DNA from: Castellaniella hirudinis_A
GTDB lineage: Bacteria > Pseudomonadota > Gammaproteobacteria > Burkholderiales > Burkholderiaceae_B
Direction of reading: 5' to 3'
Length of the DNA stretch: 64,000 nt
Assembly: GCF_047468865.1 (NCBI RefSeq)
Contig: NZ_JBLGTV010000008.1
Span: 62,001 to 126,000, forward strand
The position numbers and the translations under genes are program-made. The notes under the pieces are model-generated. The model ran no database searches. It was not told the origin of the DNA and was given only the letters and a program-made list of their open reading frames with translations. Below, in pieces: positions 52,709-62,296 of this stretch. How positions within the stretch are numbered: the stretch's first letter is position 1; each line of letters opens with the position of its first letter.

Positions 52709-53833
52709 TCAGGAGAAGAAGTTCTTGACCTTGTCCGTCCAGGATTCGCTTTTGGGCGAATGGCGGTCGCCGCCGTTACTGAGCGAGGCCTCGAACTGGC
52801 GCAGCAGCGCCTTTTGCTCGTCGTTCAGCCGCACGGGGGTTTCCACCGCCACATGGCAGTACAGATCGCCGGGATAGCTGGAACGGATACCTTTGACCCC
52901 TTTGCCGCGCAGGCGGAAGGTCTTGCCCGTCTGGGTGCCTTCGGGGATGGTGATCTCGCCCCGGCCCGACAGGGTGGGGACTTCCAGGGTGCCGCCCAGC
53001 GCCGCCTTGGTGAAGGGGATGGTCAATTCGCAGTGCAGGTCTTCGCCGTCGCGCTGGAAAATCCCGTGCGGGATGATGCGGATCTCGACGAACAGATCGC
53101 CCGGCGGCCCGCCATTGACGCCGGGTTCGCCATTGCCGGACGAGCGAATCCGCATGCCGTCGTCGATCCCGGCGGGAATCTTGACCTGCAGGGTTTTGTT
53201 TTTGCGGATGCGGCCCACGCCATCGCATTCGGCGCACGGGTTGGCGATTTCCTTGCCCGAGCCATGGCAGGTGGGGCAGGTTTGCTGGACACTGAAAAAC
53301 CCCTGCTGCATGCGCACCGCGCCGCTGCCGCCGCAGGTGTGGCAAGTATGCGGCGTGGTGCCCGCCTTGGCCCCCGAACCATGACAGACATCGCAGGTTT
53401 CCCAACTGGGAATGCGGATTTCGGTGTCAAAGCCGTTGGCGGCCTGTTCCAGGCTGATTTCCAGGTTGTATTTCAGGTCGGCCCCGCGATACACCTGCGG
53501 CCCGCCGCCCCGGCGGCCCGCCGCCCCGCCGAAGATTTCGCCGAAAATATCGCCAAAGGCATCGGCAAAACCACCGGCCCCGCCCATGCCCGCCCCCGCG
53601 GCATTGGGGTCCACCCCGGCATGCCCGAAACGGTCGTAGGCAGCCCGCTTTTCCGCGTCGGACAGCATCTCGTAGGCTTCCTTGGCCTCTTTGAACTTGT
53701 CCTCGGCTTCCTTGCTGTCCGGGTTGCGGTCCGGGTGGTATTTCATCGCCAGCTTGCGATATGCCTTGCGGATATCGTCGTCCGAGGCGTTCTTGGCGAC
53801 CCCCAGGACTTCGTAGAAATCTCGTTTTGCCAT
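52709..53833 (-). CDS. dnaJ: Chaperone DnaJ (Hsp40)
   Basis: The product is 374 residues. The J domain has the HPD motif (KYHPDRNPDSKEAEDKFKEAKEAYEMLSD). A G/F region (GAGMGGAGGFADAFGDIFGEIFGG) follows. Four CxxCxGxG zinc repeats begin at CDVCHGSGAKAG near residue 145. It stimulates DnaK ATPase activity and delivers substrates. It lies 145 bp downstream of dnaK in the same operon. Confidence 0.97.
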   Translation of the reverse strand: MAKRDFYEVLGVAKNASDDDIRKAYRKLAMKYHPDRNPDSKEAEDKFKEAKEAYEMLSDAEKRAAYDRFGHAGVDPNAAGAGMGGAGGFADAFGDIFGEIFGGAAGRRGGGPQVYRGADLKYNLEISLEQAANGFDTEIRIPSWETCDVCHGSGAKAGTTPHTCHTCGGSGAVRMQQGFFSVQQTCPTCHGSGKEIANPCAECDGVGRIRKNKTLQVKIPAGIDDGMRIRSSGNGEPGVNGGPPGDLFVEIRIIPHGIFQRDGEDLHCELTIPFTKAALGGTLEVPTLSGRGEITIPEGTQTGKTFRLRGKGVKGIRSSYPGDLYCHVAVETPVRLNDEQKALLRQFEASLSNGGDRHSPKSESWTDKVKNFFS

Positions 53834-53978
53834 TGCTATTGGTTCTTGCAGTATGCGCTACGGTTTAAAGGGCATATGCCCGGCCCGATCAAATCGACCG
53901 GAACCGGGCAGATGCGAGCGGTTTGCCGCATGATCCCGGCTGCCTGGGCAGCCAAGGGCCATGCGGCTCGCGGCAAGA

Positions 53979-55901
53979 TCAGTCGCGCTTGACTTCCTTG
54001 AAGTCGGCATCGACGACATTGTCGTCCACCGGCTTGGCCGCATCGGCCGCCGCCGCGCCTTCCGCCGCGGCCTTGGCCTGCATGTCGGCGTACATCTTTT
54101 CGCCCAGCTTCTGCGAGGCCGTGGCCAGGGCCTCGGTCTTGGCGTCGATGGCGGCCTTGTCGTCGCCCTTGGCGGCTTCTTCCAGATCCTTGATGGCGGC
54201 CTCGATGGCTTCTTTTTCAGAGGCTTCGAGCTTGTCGCCGTATTCTTCCAGGGACTTGCGCGTGGAATGCGCCAGCCCATCGGCCTGGTTGCGCGCCTGA
54301 GCCAGTTCGGCCACGCGGTGGTCTTCCTCGGCATTGGCCTCGGCATCTTTTACCATGCGCTCGATCTCATCTTCGGTCAAACCCGAGCTGGCCTTGATGG
54401 TGATCTTGTTTTCCTTGCCCGTGCCCTTGTCCTTGGCCGAGACATGCAGGATGCCGTTGGCGTCGATGTCGAAGGTGACCTCGATCTGCGGCAAGCCGCG
54501 CGCGGCGGGCGGAATGCCTTCCAGATTGAACTCGCCCAGGGCCTTGTTGCCCGCGGCCACTTCGCGTTCGCCCTGGTAGACCTTGATGGTCACGGCCGGC
54601 TGGTTGTCGTCCGCCGTGGAGAACACCTGCGAAAACCGCGTGGGAATCGTGGTGTTCTTCTTGATCATCTTGGTCATGACGCCGCCCAGGGTTTCAATCC
54701 CCAGCGACAGCGGGGTGACGTCCAGCAGCAGCACGTCCTTGCGGTCGCCCGACAGGACGGACCCCTGGATGGCGGCGCCCGCCGCCACGGCTTCGTCGGG
54801 GTTGACGTCCTTGCGCGGGTCGCGGCCGAAGAATTCCTTGACCTTTTCCTGAACCTTGGGCATACGCGTCATGCCGCCCACCAGGATCACATCGTCGATT
54901 TCGGAGACCTTGACCCCGGCATCCTTGATGGCGATGCGGCAGGGGTCGATCGTGCGCTCGATCAAGTCTTCGACCAGGGCTTCCAGCTTGGAGCGGGTGA
55001 TCTTCAGGTTCAAGTGCTTGGGGCCGGACGCATCGGCCGTGATGTACGGCAGGTTGATTTCGGTCTGCTGCGTGGAGGAAAGCTCGATCTTGGCTTTTTC
55101 GGCGGCTTCTTTCAGGCGCTGCATGGCCAGAACGTCCTTGGACAGATCGGTGCCCGTGTCCTTTTTGAACTCGTCGATGATGTAGTTGATGATGCGCAGG
55201 TCGAAGTCTTCGCCGCCCAGGAAGGTATCGCCGTTGGTAGACAGCACTTCGAATTGCTTTTCGCCATCGACGTCGGCGATTTCGATGATGGAAACATCGA
55301 AGGTCCCGCCGCCCAGGTCATAGACGGCGATCTTGCGGTCGCCGCGCTCGGCCTTGTCCAGGCCGAAGGCCAGGGCCGCCGCCGTGGGTTCGTTGATGAT
55401 GCGCTTGACGTCCAGACCGGCGATCTTGCCGGCGTCCTTGGTGGCCTGGCGCTGGCTGTCGTTGAAATAGGCCGGCACCGTGATCACGGCTTCGGTGATT
55501 TCCTCGCCCAGGTAGTCTTCGGCGGTCTTCTTCATCTTGCGCAGAATGTCGGCGGACACCTGCGGGGGCGCCAGTTTCTTGTCCTGCGCCTCGACCCAGG
55601 CGTCGCCATTGTCCGCCTTGAGGATTTTGTAGGGCATCAGGTTGATATCTTTTTGCACCGCCTTTTCGTCGAATTTGCGGCCGATCAGGCGCTTGACGGC
55701 GAAAATGGTGTTGGTGGGGTTGGTCACCGCCTGGCGCTTGGCCGGCGCCCCGACCAGGACTTCGCCGTCCTGCATGTAGGCCACGATGGAGGGCGTGGTG
55801 CGCGTGCCCTCGGCGTTTTCAATGATCTGGACTTTGGAGCCATCCAGCACAGCCACGCAGCTGTTGGTCGTCCCAAGGTCGATCCCGATGATCTTGCTCA
55901 T
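53979..55901 (-). CDS. dnaK: Chaperone DnaK (Hsp70)
   Basis: The product is 640 residues, beginning MSKIIGIDLGTTNSCVAVLDG. It has the ATPase signatures VYDLGGGTFDVSII and VILVGGMTRMPKVQ, the linker DVLLLDVTPLSLGIETLGGVMT and the lid ending VVDADFKEVKRD. I used the ATG at 55901, since the ORF start at 55916 adds five residues before the conserved beginning. Confidence 0.98.
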   Translation of the reverse strand: MSKIIGIDLGTTNSCVAVLDGSKVQIIENAEGTRTTPSIVAYMQDGEVLVGAPAKRQAVTNPTNTIFAVKRLIGRKFDEKAVQKDINLMPYKILKADNGDAWVEAQDKKLAPPQVSADILRKMKKTAEDYLGEEITEAVITVPAYFNDSQRQATKDAGKIAGLDVKRIINEPTAAALAFGLDKAERGDRKIAVYDLGGGTFDVSIIEIADVDGEKQFEVLSTNGDTFLGGEDFDLRIINYIIDEFKKDTGTDLSKDVLAMQRLKEAAEKAKIELSSTQQTEINLPYITADASGPKHLNLKITRSKLEALVEDLIERTIDPCRIAIKDAGVKVSEIDDVILVGGMTRMPKVQEKVKEFFGRDPRKDVNPDEAVAAGAAIQGSVLSGDRKDVLLLDVTPLSLGIETLGGVMTKMIKKNTTIPTRFSQVFSTADDNQPAVTIKVYQGEREVAAGNKALGEFNLEGIPPAARGLPQIEVTFDIDANGILHVSAKDKGTGKENKITIKASSGLTEDEIERMVKDAEANAEEDHRVAELAQARNQADGLAHSTRKSLEEYGDKLEASEKEAIEAAIKDLEEAAKGDDKAAIDAKTEALATASQKLGEKMYADMQAKAAAEGAAAADAAKPVDDNVVDADFKEVKRD

Positions 55902-55931
55902 AGTTGATCCTATCAATGATTTGTCTAAGTG

Positions 55932-55947
55932 GGCGGGCCGACCCGCC
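55932..55947. promoter_or_regulatory. GC hairpin between grpE and dnaK
   Basis: ggcggg-ccga-cccgcc forms a 6-bp stem in the 79-bp gap. It has no T-run and may be an mRNA processing or attenuation element. Confidence 0.35.
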
Positions 55948-55980
55948 GATGTTTTGGATGTGGGGGTGCCGCGGCGGATT

Positions 55981-56550
55981 TCAAGACTGGCCGGCAGACA
56001 CCATGACCAGGGCCGGACGCAGCACCCGGTCGGCGATCAGGTAGCCCTTTTGCAGGCTCTGGGCCACCGCGCCCTGGGGGTGCGGCGACGGCACATTGGA
56101 AATCGCCTGATGGCGATGAGGATCGAAGACATCGCCCGGCTGAGGGGCGATTTCGCGCATCTGGTTGCGCTCGAACGCCGTGTTCAGCTGGCGCAGGGTG
56201 GATTCCACCCCTTGCCGCCAATCTTCGGTCGTCTGGTTTTCCTGGGCCAGCGCGGCCTCCAGGCTGTCGCGCACGGGGATCAGGCTTTCAGCAAAGGATT
56301 CCGTGCCGAATTTGCGCGCCTTGGCCACGTCGTCCTGGGCCCGGCGGCGGATATTCTCGACTTCGGCATGGGCGCGCAGCAACTGGTCGTGGTATTCGCC
56401 GATTTTCGCCTGGGCCTCGGCCAGCAGGGCGGCCAGGTCTTCGGTCGGCTGTTCGGCGGGGCTTGCGTCCGGGACGCCGATGGTTTCGCCCAGATCCTCG
56501 GGCAGGGCATCCGCCGATTTCGGGTCCAAGTCATCCTGGGGTGCCGACAT
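55981..56550 (-). CDS. grpE: Nucleotide exchange factor GrpE
   Basis: The product is 189 residues. An acidic N-terminus is followed by a coiled coil (EDLAALLAEAQAKIGEYHDQLLRAHAEVENIRRRAQDDVAKARKFGTESFAESLIPVRDSLEAAL) and the C-terminal beta-domain with VAQSLQKGYLIADRVLRPALVMVSAG. It exchanges nucleotide on DnaK. It heads the operon behind a sigma32-like promoter. Confidence 0.97.
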   Translation of the reverse strand: MSAPQDDLDPKSADALPEDLGETIGVPDASPAEQPTEDLAALLAEAQAKIGEYHDQLLRAHAEVENIRRRAQDDVAKARKFGTESFAESLIPVRDSLEAALAQENQTTEDWRQGVESTLRQLNTAFERNQMREIAPQPGDVFDPHRHQAISNVPSPHPQGAVAQSLQKGYLIADRVLRPALVMVSAGQS

Positions 56551-56600
56551 GGTGCAATCTCCAAAAACAATAAGTAAACAGGGGCAAAAAACGGGCTTGC

Positions 56601-56643
56601 CTTTGACGCCGTGTGCGGCAAACGGCCGGATACGGCGTCAAAG
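56601..56643 (-). promoter_or_regulatory. Long hairpin in the predicted grpE leader
   Basis: Twelve-base perfect arms (ctttgacgccgt / acggcgtcaaag, 56601-56612 and 56632-56643) lie between the sigma32-like promoter and the grpE start, so they would be in a 5' leader of roughly 110 nt. A T6 stretch follows about 13 nt later. It could be an attenuator or a temperature-sensitive structure. It is not a CIRCE element. Confidence 0.5.
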
Positions 56644-56671
56644 CGCAGGTTTTTCAATCTGGCTTTTCTTT

Positions 56672-56699
56672 AAATGAGGGAGCGCGGGAAAATTTCAAG
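56672..56699 (-). promoter_or_regulatory. Sigma32-type heat-shock promoter of grpE-dnaK-dnaJ
   Basis: On the minus strand CTTGAAA (56693-56699), a 12-nt spacer and CCCTCATTT (56672-56680) match the sigma32 consensus CTTGAAA...CCCCAT-T with one extra base and near-normal spacing. Confidence 0.7.
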
Positions 56700-56811
56700 G
56701 CCCCGCCCGCGGAAAACCACCCCGCTGCGCACCGGGCAAACGCCCGGCGGCCGCGGCCTGGGCCGGCCCAAACACCTTTTCGGCCACGAGCGCCATCCTC
56801 GCCAACAGCGT

Positions 56812-57888
56812 TCAAACCGCTGCGGACGGGGCATCGGCCGGCCAGCCCTGCAGATTATCGGCCAGCAGGCCCGCAAATCCCTGCACCCAGTCCGGGTCGG
56901 CATTCAGGCAAGGAATATAGTGGAATTCACGCCCGCCGGCGGCCAGGAAAGCCTCGCGGCAGCCCAGATTGATTTCCTCCAGGGTTTCCAGACAATCCGC
57001 CACAAACCCCGGGCACAGCACCTCCACCGAGGCAACGCCCGCGCGCGCCCAGGCTTCCAGCGTGGCCTGGGTATACGGCTGCAGCCAGGGCGCCGCGCCA
57101 AAACGGCTTTGAAAGCTGACGTGCAGCCGCGCGCCGTCGTCGCCCAGTTGCGCCCGCAAGGCGGCGGCGGTCTGCATGCAATCGCGGAAATAGGGGTCGC
57201 CCTGCCGCACGCAGGACTGCGGCAGGCCATGGAAACTCAGCAACAGGCGATCCGCCCGCCCCGCCCGGGCCCAATGCGCGCGCACCGAACGGGCCAGGGC
57301 CTGGATGTAGGCCGGGTGACGATGAAAGCGATCCAGATAGCGTATCGTAGGTTGGCGCCGCAGCCTGGCCAGATACTGATTGACGGCATCCACCGCCGTG
57401 GCCGTGGTGCTGGCGGCATACTGGGGATACAAAGGGGCGACCAGAATCCGGCCGCACCCCGCATGGATCAGCGCCTGGATCGCGGCGTCCAAGGCGGGCT
57501 GGCCATATCGCATGGCCAGCGCCACCCGCACATCCAACCCCTTGGCGGACAGCGCCTGCTCCACGCCATCGGCCAGATCCTGGCTATGAACCAAGAGCGG
57601 CGAGCCCCGATCCAGCCAGACCTGCGCGTACTTGGGCGCCATCGCGGCCGGCCGGCGGGCCAGCACGAACAAACGCAAGATCGGCTGCCACACGGCCGCA
57701 GGCAGCTCGACCACGCGGGGATCGGACAGAAATTCCCCCAAATAGCGGCGCACGGCGGCCGGCGTCGGCGCGGCGGGCGTGCCCAGATTGATCAACAGAA
57801 CGCCCAAGGGCCCCCGCCCCGGACCGGGCACTGTGGGATCCAGCGCCAGAGGATCGGGCGCGGCGGCAAGAAAACGAGTCATGGTCAA
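56812..57888 (-). CDS. hemH: Ferrochelatase
   Basis: The product is 358 residues. It begins the family pattern with LGVLLINLGTPAAPTPAAVRRYLGEFLSDPRVVELP. LLLSFHGLPQSCVRQGDPYFRDCMQTAAAL carries the catalytic histidine, and EVLCPGFVADCLETLEEI the C-terminal block. It inserts Fe(II) into protoporphyrin IX. The gene lies between hrcA and grpE. Confidence 0.96.
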   Translation of the reverse strand: MTMTRFLAAAPDPLALDPTVPGPGRGPLGVLLINLGTPAAPTPAAVRRYLGEFLSDPRVVELPAAVWQPILRLFVLARRPAAMAPKYAQVWLDRGSPLLVHSQDLADGVEQALSAKGLDVRVALAMRYGQPALDAAIQALIHAGCGRILVAPLYPQYAASTTATAVDAVNQYLARLRRQPTIRYLDRFHRHPAYIQALARSVRAHWARAGRADRLLLSFHGLPQSCVRQGDPYFRDCMQTAAALRAQLGDDGARLHVSFQSRFGAAPWLQPYTQATLEAWARAGVASVEVLCPGFVADCLETLEEINLGCREAFLAAGGREFHYIPCLNADPDWVQGFAGLLADNLQGWPADAPSAAV

Positions 57889-57930
57889 TAATCTAGTCGT
57901 GCAGTGATGGGCTGGGCGGACGGCGGGCTA

Positions 57931-58941
57931 TCAGGCCCCTTGCCCCAGCGCGTTGGACAGCATGCGGGCGGTGATATCCACGATGGGAATCACTTTTTCG
58001 TAGGCCATGCGGGTGGGGCCGATCACCCCCAGGGTGCCGATGACTTCGCCATCCACCCCGTAGGGCGCGGTAATCACCGACACGTCTTCCAGGGGCACCA
58101 GGCGGGAATCCCCGCCGATGTAGATTTGCACCCCCTGGGCCTGGCTGGAGACATCCAGCAGATGCAGGAGATCGGTCTTTTGTTCGAACAGGGCGAACAG
58201 GCGGCGCAGGCGATCCATATCGGCCGTCATTTCGGATACCGACAACAGCTTGCCCTCGCCGGAAATGACGACGGCCTCGTCCAGCGTGTCGGGCGTGCCG
58301 ATGCCGGCGTCGACGGCCTGCTGCATCAGGCGCGAAATATCCGAGCGCAGGGAGGCGAGCTCGGCGGCCAGAGACTGGCGAACCTGGTGAAAGGACTTGC
58401 CCGAGAAGTGCCGGTTGAAGAAGTTCGAGGCTTCGAGCAGCTCGGTTTCGGTGTATTCGCGCGGGACGAACAGAATGCGGTTTTGCACGTCGCCGTTGGG
58501 CGTGACGATGATCAGCAGCACCCGCTTGTCGGACAGCCGGATGAATTCGATGTGGCGAAACACCTGGGTGCGCTTGGGCGTCAGCACCACCCCGGCGAAC
58601 TGCGACAGATTGGACAACAAGGCCGCCGCCGCCGTCACGGCCCGCCCGGGTTCGGCGGCGGGCAGATAATCGGCAATCGACAGATTCGGCGAAAATTCGT
58701 AGGGCCGCACCGTCAGCAAGGTATCGACGAACAAACGATAGCCCTGCGGCGTGGGCACCCGCCCCGCCGAGGTATGGGGACTGTGGATCAGGCCCAGGTC
58801 TTCGAGGTCGGCCATGACGTTGCGGATCGTGGCCGGCGAAAGATCAAAAACCTTGGACAGCGTGCGCGACCCCACCGGCTGGCCGTCCGCGATATAGCGT
58901 TCGACCAGCGCCTTCAACAGTGCCTTGGCTCGATCATCCAT
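57931..58941 (-). CDS. hrcA: Heat-inducible transcription repressor HrcA
   Basis: The product is 336 residues. The N-terminal winged helix (ALLKALVERYIADGQPVGSRTLSKVFDLSPATIRNVMADLEDLGLIHSPHTSAGRVPTPQGYRLFVD) and the C-terminal GVIGPTRMAYEKVIPIVDITARML are diagnostic. I chose MDDRAKAL (58941) over an ATG 14 codons upstream. HrcA binds CIRCE elements. I see none in this window, so its target (probably groES-groEL) is elsewhere. Confidence 0.95.
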   Translation of the reverse strand: MDDRAKALLKALVERYIADGQPVGSRTLSKVFDLSPATIRNVMADLEDLGLIHSPHTSAGRVPTPQGYRLFVDTLLTVRPYEFSPNLSIADYLPAAEPGRAVTAAAALLSNLSQFAGVVLTPKRTQVFRHIEFIRLSDKRVLLIIVTPNGDVQNRILFVPREYTETELLEASNFFNRHFSGKSFHQVRQSLAAELASLRSDISRLMQQAVDAGIGTPDTLDEAVVISGEGKLLSVSEMTADMDRLRRLFALFEQKTDLLHLLDVSSQAQGVQIYIGGDSRLVPLEDVSVITAPYGVDGEVIGTLGVIGPTRMAYEKVIPIVDITARMLSNALGQGA

Positions 58942-58987
58942 GTTGTGTTTTACCCTGCGTCCAGGACAAGTGCGGCACATCAAGGCC

Positions 58988-59014
58988 TTGATCGCCGCCT
59001 CATCCCCCTATAAT
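58988..59014 (+). promoter_or_regulatory. Promoter of nadK
   Basis: TTGATC (58988-58993), 15-bp spacer, TATAAT (59009-59014), about 47 bp before the nadK ATG. The -10 is perfect; the spacer is short. Confidence 0.5.
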
Positions 59015-59060
59015 CGGATACTCACTATTATTCCATTAAACGAGCGAGGCACTGGGTTTC

Positions 59061-59972
59061 ATGCATTTCAACACCGTGGCCCTGGTCGGCCGCTACCAGG
59101 ACAGCGGCCTGGATGCCCCCTTGCGGCGGCTGGGCGCCGTGCTGCGGGCCGCAGGCTGCGCGGTTCTGATCGAAGCCGACACCGGACGCAACACCGGCGT
59201 CGCGGACTTCCCCCTGGCCACCTATGAAGACATCGGCAGGCAGGCCGACCTGGCCATCATCATGGGCGGGGACGGCACCATGCTGGCCGCCGCCCGCCAG
59301 CTGGCCACCTCGGGGGTGGCCATGATCGGCATCAACCACGGCCGCCTGGGCTTCATCACCGACATCCCCCTGGGCAGCGCCGATGAAGCCATCACCCGCA
59401 TCCTCAACGGCGCCTACGTGTCCGACGAACGCATGCTCCTCGAAGGCCGCGTGATGCGCGGCGACCAACTGATGACCACCGGGCTGGCCCTGAACGACGT
59501 CATCATCAACCGCGCCGGACGCGGCGGCATGATCGAACTGCGTGTCGAGTGCGACGGGGTATTCATGCACAGCCAGCGCGCCGACGGCCTGGTCATCGCC
59601 ACACCCACCGGTTCCACCGCCTACGCGCTGTCGGCCGGCGGCCCCATTCTGCATCCCCAGGTGGACGCCCTGGTTCTGGTGCCGGTGGCCCCGCAAACCC
59701 TGTCCAACCGGCCCATCACCCTGCCGGATACGTCCCTGCTGAACATCACCATCCGCGCCCTGGGCCGGGTCGAATCCGGGGCCAGCGTGCACTTCGACAT
59801 GCAGACCCTGTCCAACTGCCAAGAGGGCGACCGCATCGACGTGCGCCGCAGCCCGCACCGCATCCGCTTCCTGCATCCGCAAGGCTACAGCTATTTCTCT
59901 ACGCTGCGCAGCAAGCTCAACTGGAACCGCATGCTGCACCCCTGGGACGACCCCGACGACGCCACGCACTAG
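59061..59972 (+). CDS. nadK: NAD kinase
   Basis: The product is 303 residues. It has the GGDG nucleotide motif in AIIMGGDGTMLAAARQL, the NE/D-type block LALNDVIINR and the glycine-rich GLVIATPTGSTAYALSAGGPILHP. It makes NADP from NAD and ATP (or polyphosphate). It diverges from hrcA and lies 7 bp before recN. Confidence 0.96.
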   Translation: MHFNTVALVGRYQDSGLDAPLRRLGAVLRAAGCAVLIEADTGRNTGVADFPLATYEDIGRQADLAIIMGGDGTMLAAARQLATSGVAMIGINHGRLGFITDIPLGSADEAITRILNGAYVSDERMLLEGRVMRGDQLMTTGLALNDVIINRAGRGGMIELRVECDGVFMHSQRADGLVIATPTGSTAYALSAGGPILHPQVDALVLVPVAPQTLSNRPITLPDTSLLNITIRALGRVESGASVHFDMQTLSNCQEGDRIDVRRSPHRIRFLHPQGYSYFSTLRSKLNWNRMLHPWDDPDDATH

Positions 59973-59979
59973 ACCGCCC

Positions 59980-61638
59980 ATGCTGTGTTCCCTATCCATC
60001 CTGGACTTTGTCATCGTCGACCGCGCCGAGATCAACTTCGAGGCCGGGTTCACGGTGTTCTCCGGCGAGACCGGGGCCGGCAAATCCATCCTGATCGACG
60101 CCCTGTCCCTGGCGCTAGGGGGGCGCGGCGATGCCACGCTGGTGCGCGCAGGCGCCAGCCGGGCGGACATCAGCGCCGTATTCGACGTTCCGCCCTCCGC
60201 CGCCGCCTGGCTGGCCGACCAATCCATCGACAGCGACACCTTGATTCTGCGCCGCCTCATCGACACCCAGGGCCGCAGCAAAGCCTATATCAACGGGTCG
60301 CCCGCCACGCTGGGGCAACTGCGCGAAATCGGCGCCCTGCTGGTGGACATCCATGGCCAGCATGCCCACCAGGGCCTGCTGCACGCCGCCCAACAACGCG
60401 AAATCCTGGACACCCAGGGCGGCCACGCCGCCCTGGCGGCAGACGTGGCGCGCGCCTGGCAGCACTGGCGCACGGCGCAGGCCGCCCTGGATACCGCCCA
60501 AGCCAATGCCGCGCAACAGGCCCAGTTGCTGGATCGCCTGCAGCAGGACGTCGAATTCCTGGACACGCTGGCCCCCACGGAAGACGAATGGCCCGTCCTG
60601 TGCGCCCGGCAATCCCAATTGGCCCACGCCCAGGCCCTGTTAAGCGGGGCGGGGCACGCCGTTCAGGCCCTGGACGGCGACGCCGGTTCGGCGGCCCATG
60701 CCCTGCAGGCCGCGCTGCAGGCGCTGCAGCCCCTGGTGCGCCACGACCCCCGCCTGGAAGAACACTGCCAGACCCTGGAATCCGCCCGCATCCTGTGCGC
60801 CGAAGCCGTTTCCGGCCTGAACGCCTATGCCAACCGCCTGGAACCCGACCCCGAAGCCTTGGCCCAGGCCGATGCCCGCATGGGCCTGATGTTCGCCGCC
60901 GCCCGGCGCTTCCACACCGAACCCGAAGCCCTGGCCGCCCTGCACGAACAACTGGCCACCCAGCTACAGCAGGCACGCGGCGGGCAAGACCTGGCCGCGC
61001 TGGCCCAGGCGCGTGACCAAGCCCAGGCGCAATACCAGGCCCTGGCGGCCCGACTCAGCCTGGCCCGGGCCGACGCGGCCGCCCAGCTCTCCAACCAGGT
61101 CACCCGGGCGATGCAGGCGCTCGCCATGGCCGGCGGCCAGTTTCAGGCGGCGCTGCCCGCGTGCGAAGCCTCGCCCCATGGGCTGGAAAACGTGGAATTT
61201 CTGGTGGCCGGCCATGCCGGCGTACCCCTCCGGGCCCTGAGCCGGGTGGCCTCGGGCGGCGAACTCGCCCGCATCTCCCTGGCCCTGTCAGTGATCGCCA
61301 GCCAGGCGGCGCGCGTGCCCTGCCTGATTTTCGACGAAGTGGACGTGGGCATCGGAGGCGCGGTGGCCGAAGTCGTGGGGCGTCTGCTGCGCGAACTGGG
61401 ACAGCGTCACCAAGTGCTGTGCGTCACCCACCTGCCGCAGGTGGCCGCCTGCGCCCAGCACCATTTCCGGGTCAGCAAATCCACCAGCCGGCAACGCACC
61501 CTGTCGGCCATCCAGGCCCTGGACGCCCATGCCCGCACCGAAGAAATCGCCCGCATGCTGGGCGGACTGACCCTGACCACCGCCACCCTGACGCACGCCC
61601 GCGAAATGCTGGCGCTGTCCGGCGCCACCAAGGCCTGA
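59980..61638 (+). CDS. recN: DNA repair protein RecN
   Basis: The product is a 552-residue SMC-like ATPase. It has Walker A GETGAGKSILIDALSLALGGRGD near residue 30, a coiled coil of Ala/Gln/Leu heptads in the middle, the ABC signature SRVASGGELARISLAL near 420 and Walker B VPCLIFDEVDVGIGG near 445. It acts in double-strand break repair. It is probably cotranscribed with nadK. Confidence 0.96.
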   Translation: MLCSLSILDFVIVDRAEINFEAGFTVFSGETGAGKSILIDALSLALGGRGDATLVRAGASRADISAVFDVPPSAAAWLADQSIDSDTLILRRLIDTQGRSKAYINGSPATLGQLREIGALLVDIHGQHAHQGLLHAAQQREILDTQGGHAALAADVARAWQHWRTAQAALDTAQANAAQQAQLLDRLQQDVEFLDTLAPTEDEWPVLCARQSQLAHAQALLSGAGHAVQALDGDAGSAAHALQAALQALQPLVRHDPRLEEHCQTLESARILCAEAVSGLNAYANRLEPDPEALAQADARMGLMFAAARRFHTEPEALAALHEQLATQLQQARGGQDLAALAQARDQAQAQYQALAARLSLARADAAAQLSNQVTRAMQALAMAGGQFQAALPACEASPHGLENVEFLVAGHAGVPLRALSRVASGGELARISLALSVIASQAARVPCLIFDEVDVGIGGAVAEVVGRLLRELGQRHQVLCVTHLPQVAACAQHHFRVSKSTSRQRTLSAIQALDAHARTEEIARMLGGLTLTTATLTHAREMLALSGATKA

Positions 61639-61723
61639 TCGCCGCGCCGGGCCATCAGCCCCCGCCCGATCCGGGCCGGCGCCAGGCGGGAACGGAGCAG
61701 GCTTAGAGGGAACGGAGCAAGGC

Positions 61724-62146
61724 TTATTTAGCGGCGGCCAGGCACTTCGGGCAAATGCCGTACAGCATCATGTGATGGCTTTCGAGGGTAAAGCCGCGTT
61801 CTTTGGCAATGCGATGCTGGCGGCGCTCGATCTCGGCGTCGGAGAATTCTTCGACCCGCCCGCAATTGGTGCAGATGAGGTGATCATGGTGATCGCCGTC
61901 GTTGAGTTCGAAAACGGCCTTGCCGCCATCGAACTGGCTGCGCAACAGAATGCCCGCCTGCTCAAACTGCGTCAGCACCCGATACACCGTCGCCAGGCCG
62001 ATATCGACGTCTTCGGCGATCAAGGCGCGGTAGACGTCCTCGGCGCTGTGGTGGCGTGTTTCCGCCTTACGGAATATGTCAAGGATCTTCAGGCGCGGGA
62101 AGGTCGCCTTCAAGCCCATGTTTTTGAGTTCGATTTGGTCGTTCAT
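61724..62146 (-). CDS. fur: Ferric uptake regulator Fur
   Basis: The product is 140 residues. The winged helix (GLKATFPRLKILDIFRKAETRHHSAEDVYRALIAEDVDIGLATVYRVLTQFEQAGIL) is followed by the metal-binding GDHHDHLICTNCGRVEEF and the C-terminal CPKC. It represses iron-uptake genes when bound to Fe(II). It is convergent with recN and divergent from bamE. Confidence 0.97.
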   Translation of the reverse strand: MNDQIELKNMGLKATFPRLKILDIFRKAETRHHSAEDVYRALIAEDVDIGLATVYRVLTQFEQAGILLRSQFDGGKAVFELNDGDHHDHLICTNCGRVEEFSDAEIERRQHRIAKERGFTLESHHMMLYGICPKCLAAAK

Positions 62147-62296
62147 GGTTCAAGTATCCTGGGTTCGGACCTGGAAAGCAAGCCCGTTAAGACAGGCAAA
62201 TATCCGCCCTTTTGCATGCGTCGGCCCGAATACCCTTTATGATAGCGGTTTTGTCGGCCACAATCTGCTGGCCAGCCATTGCTCACGGGGGCCTCT

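Noticed and set aside
58942..59060. A CIRCE element for HrcA
   Set aside because: No TTAGCACTC-N9-GAGTGCTAA inverted repeat is present here or before grpE or dnaK.
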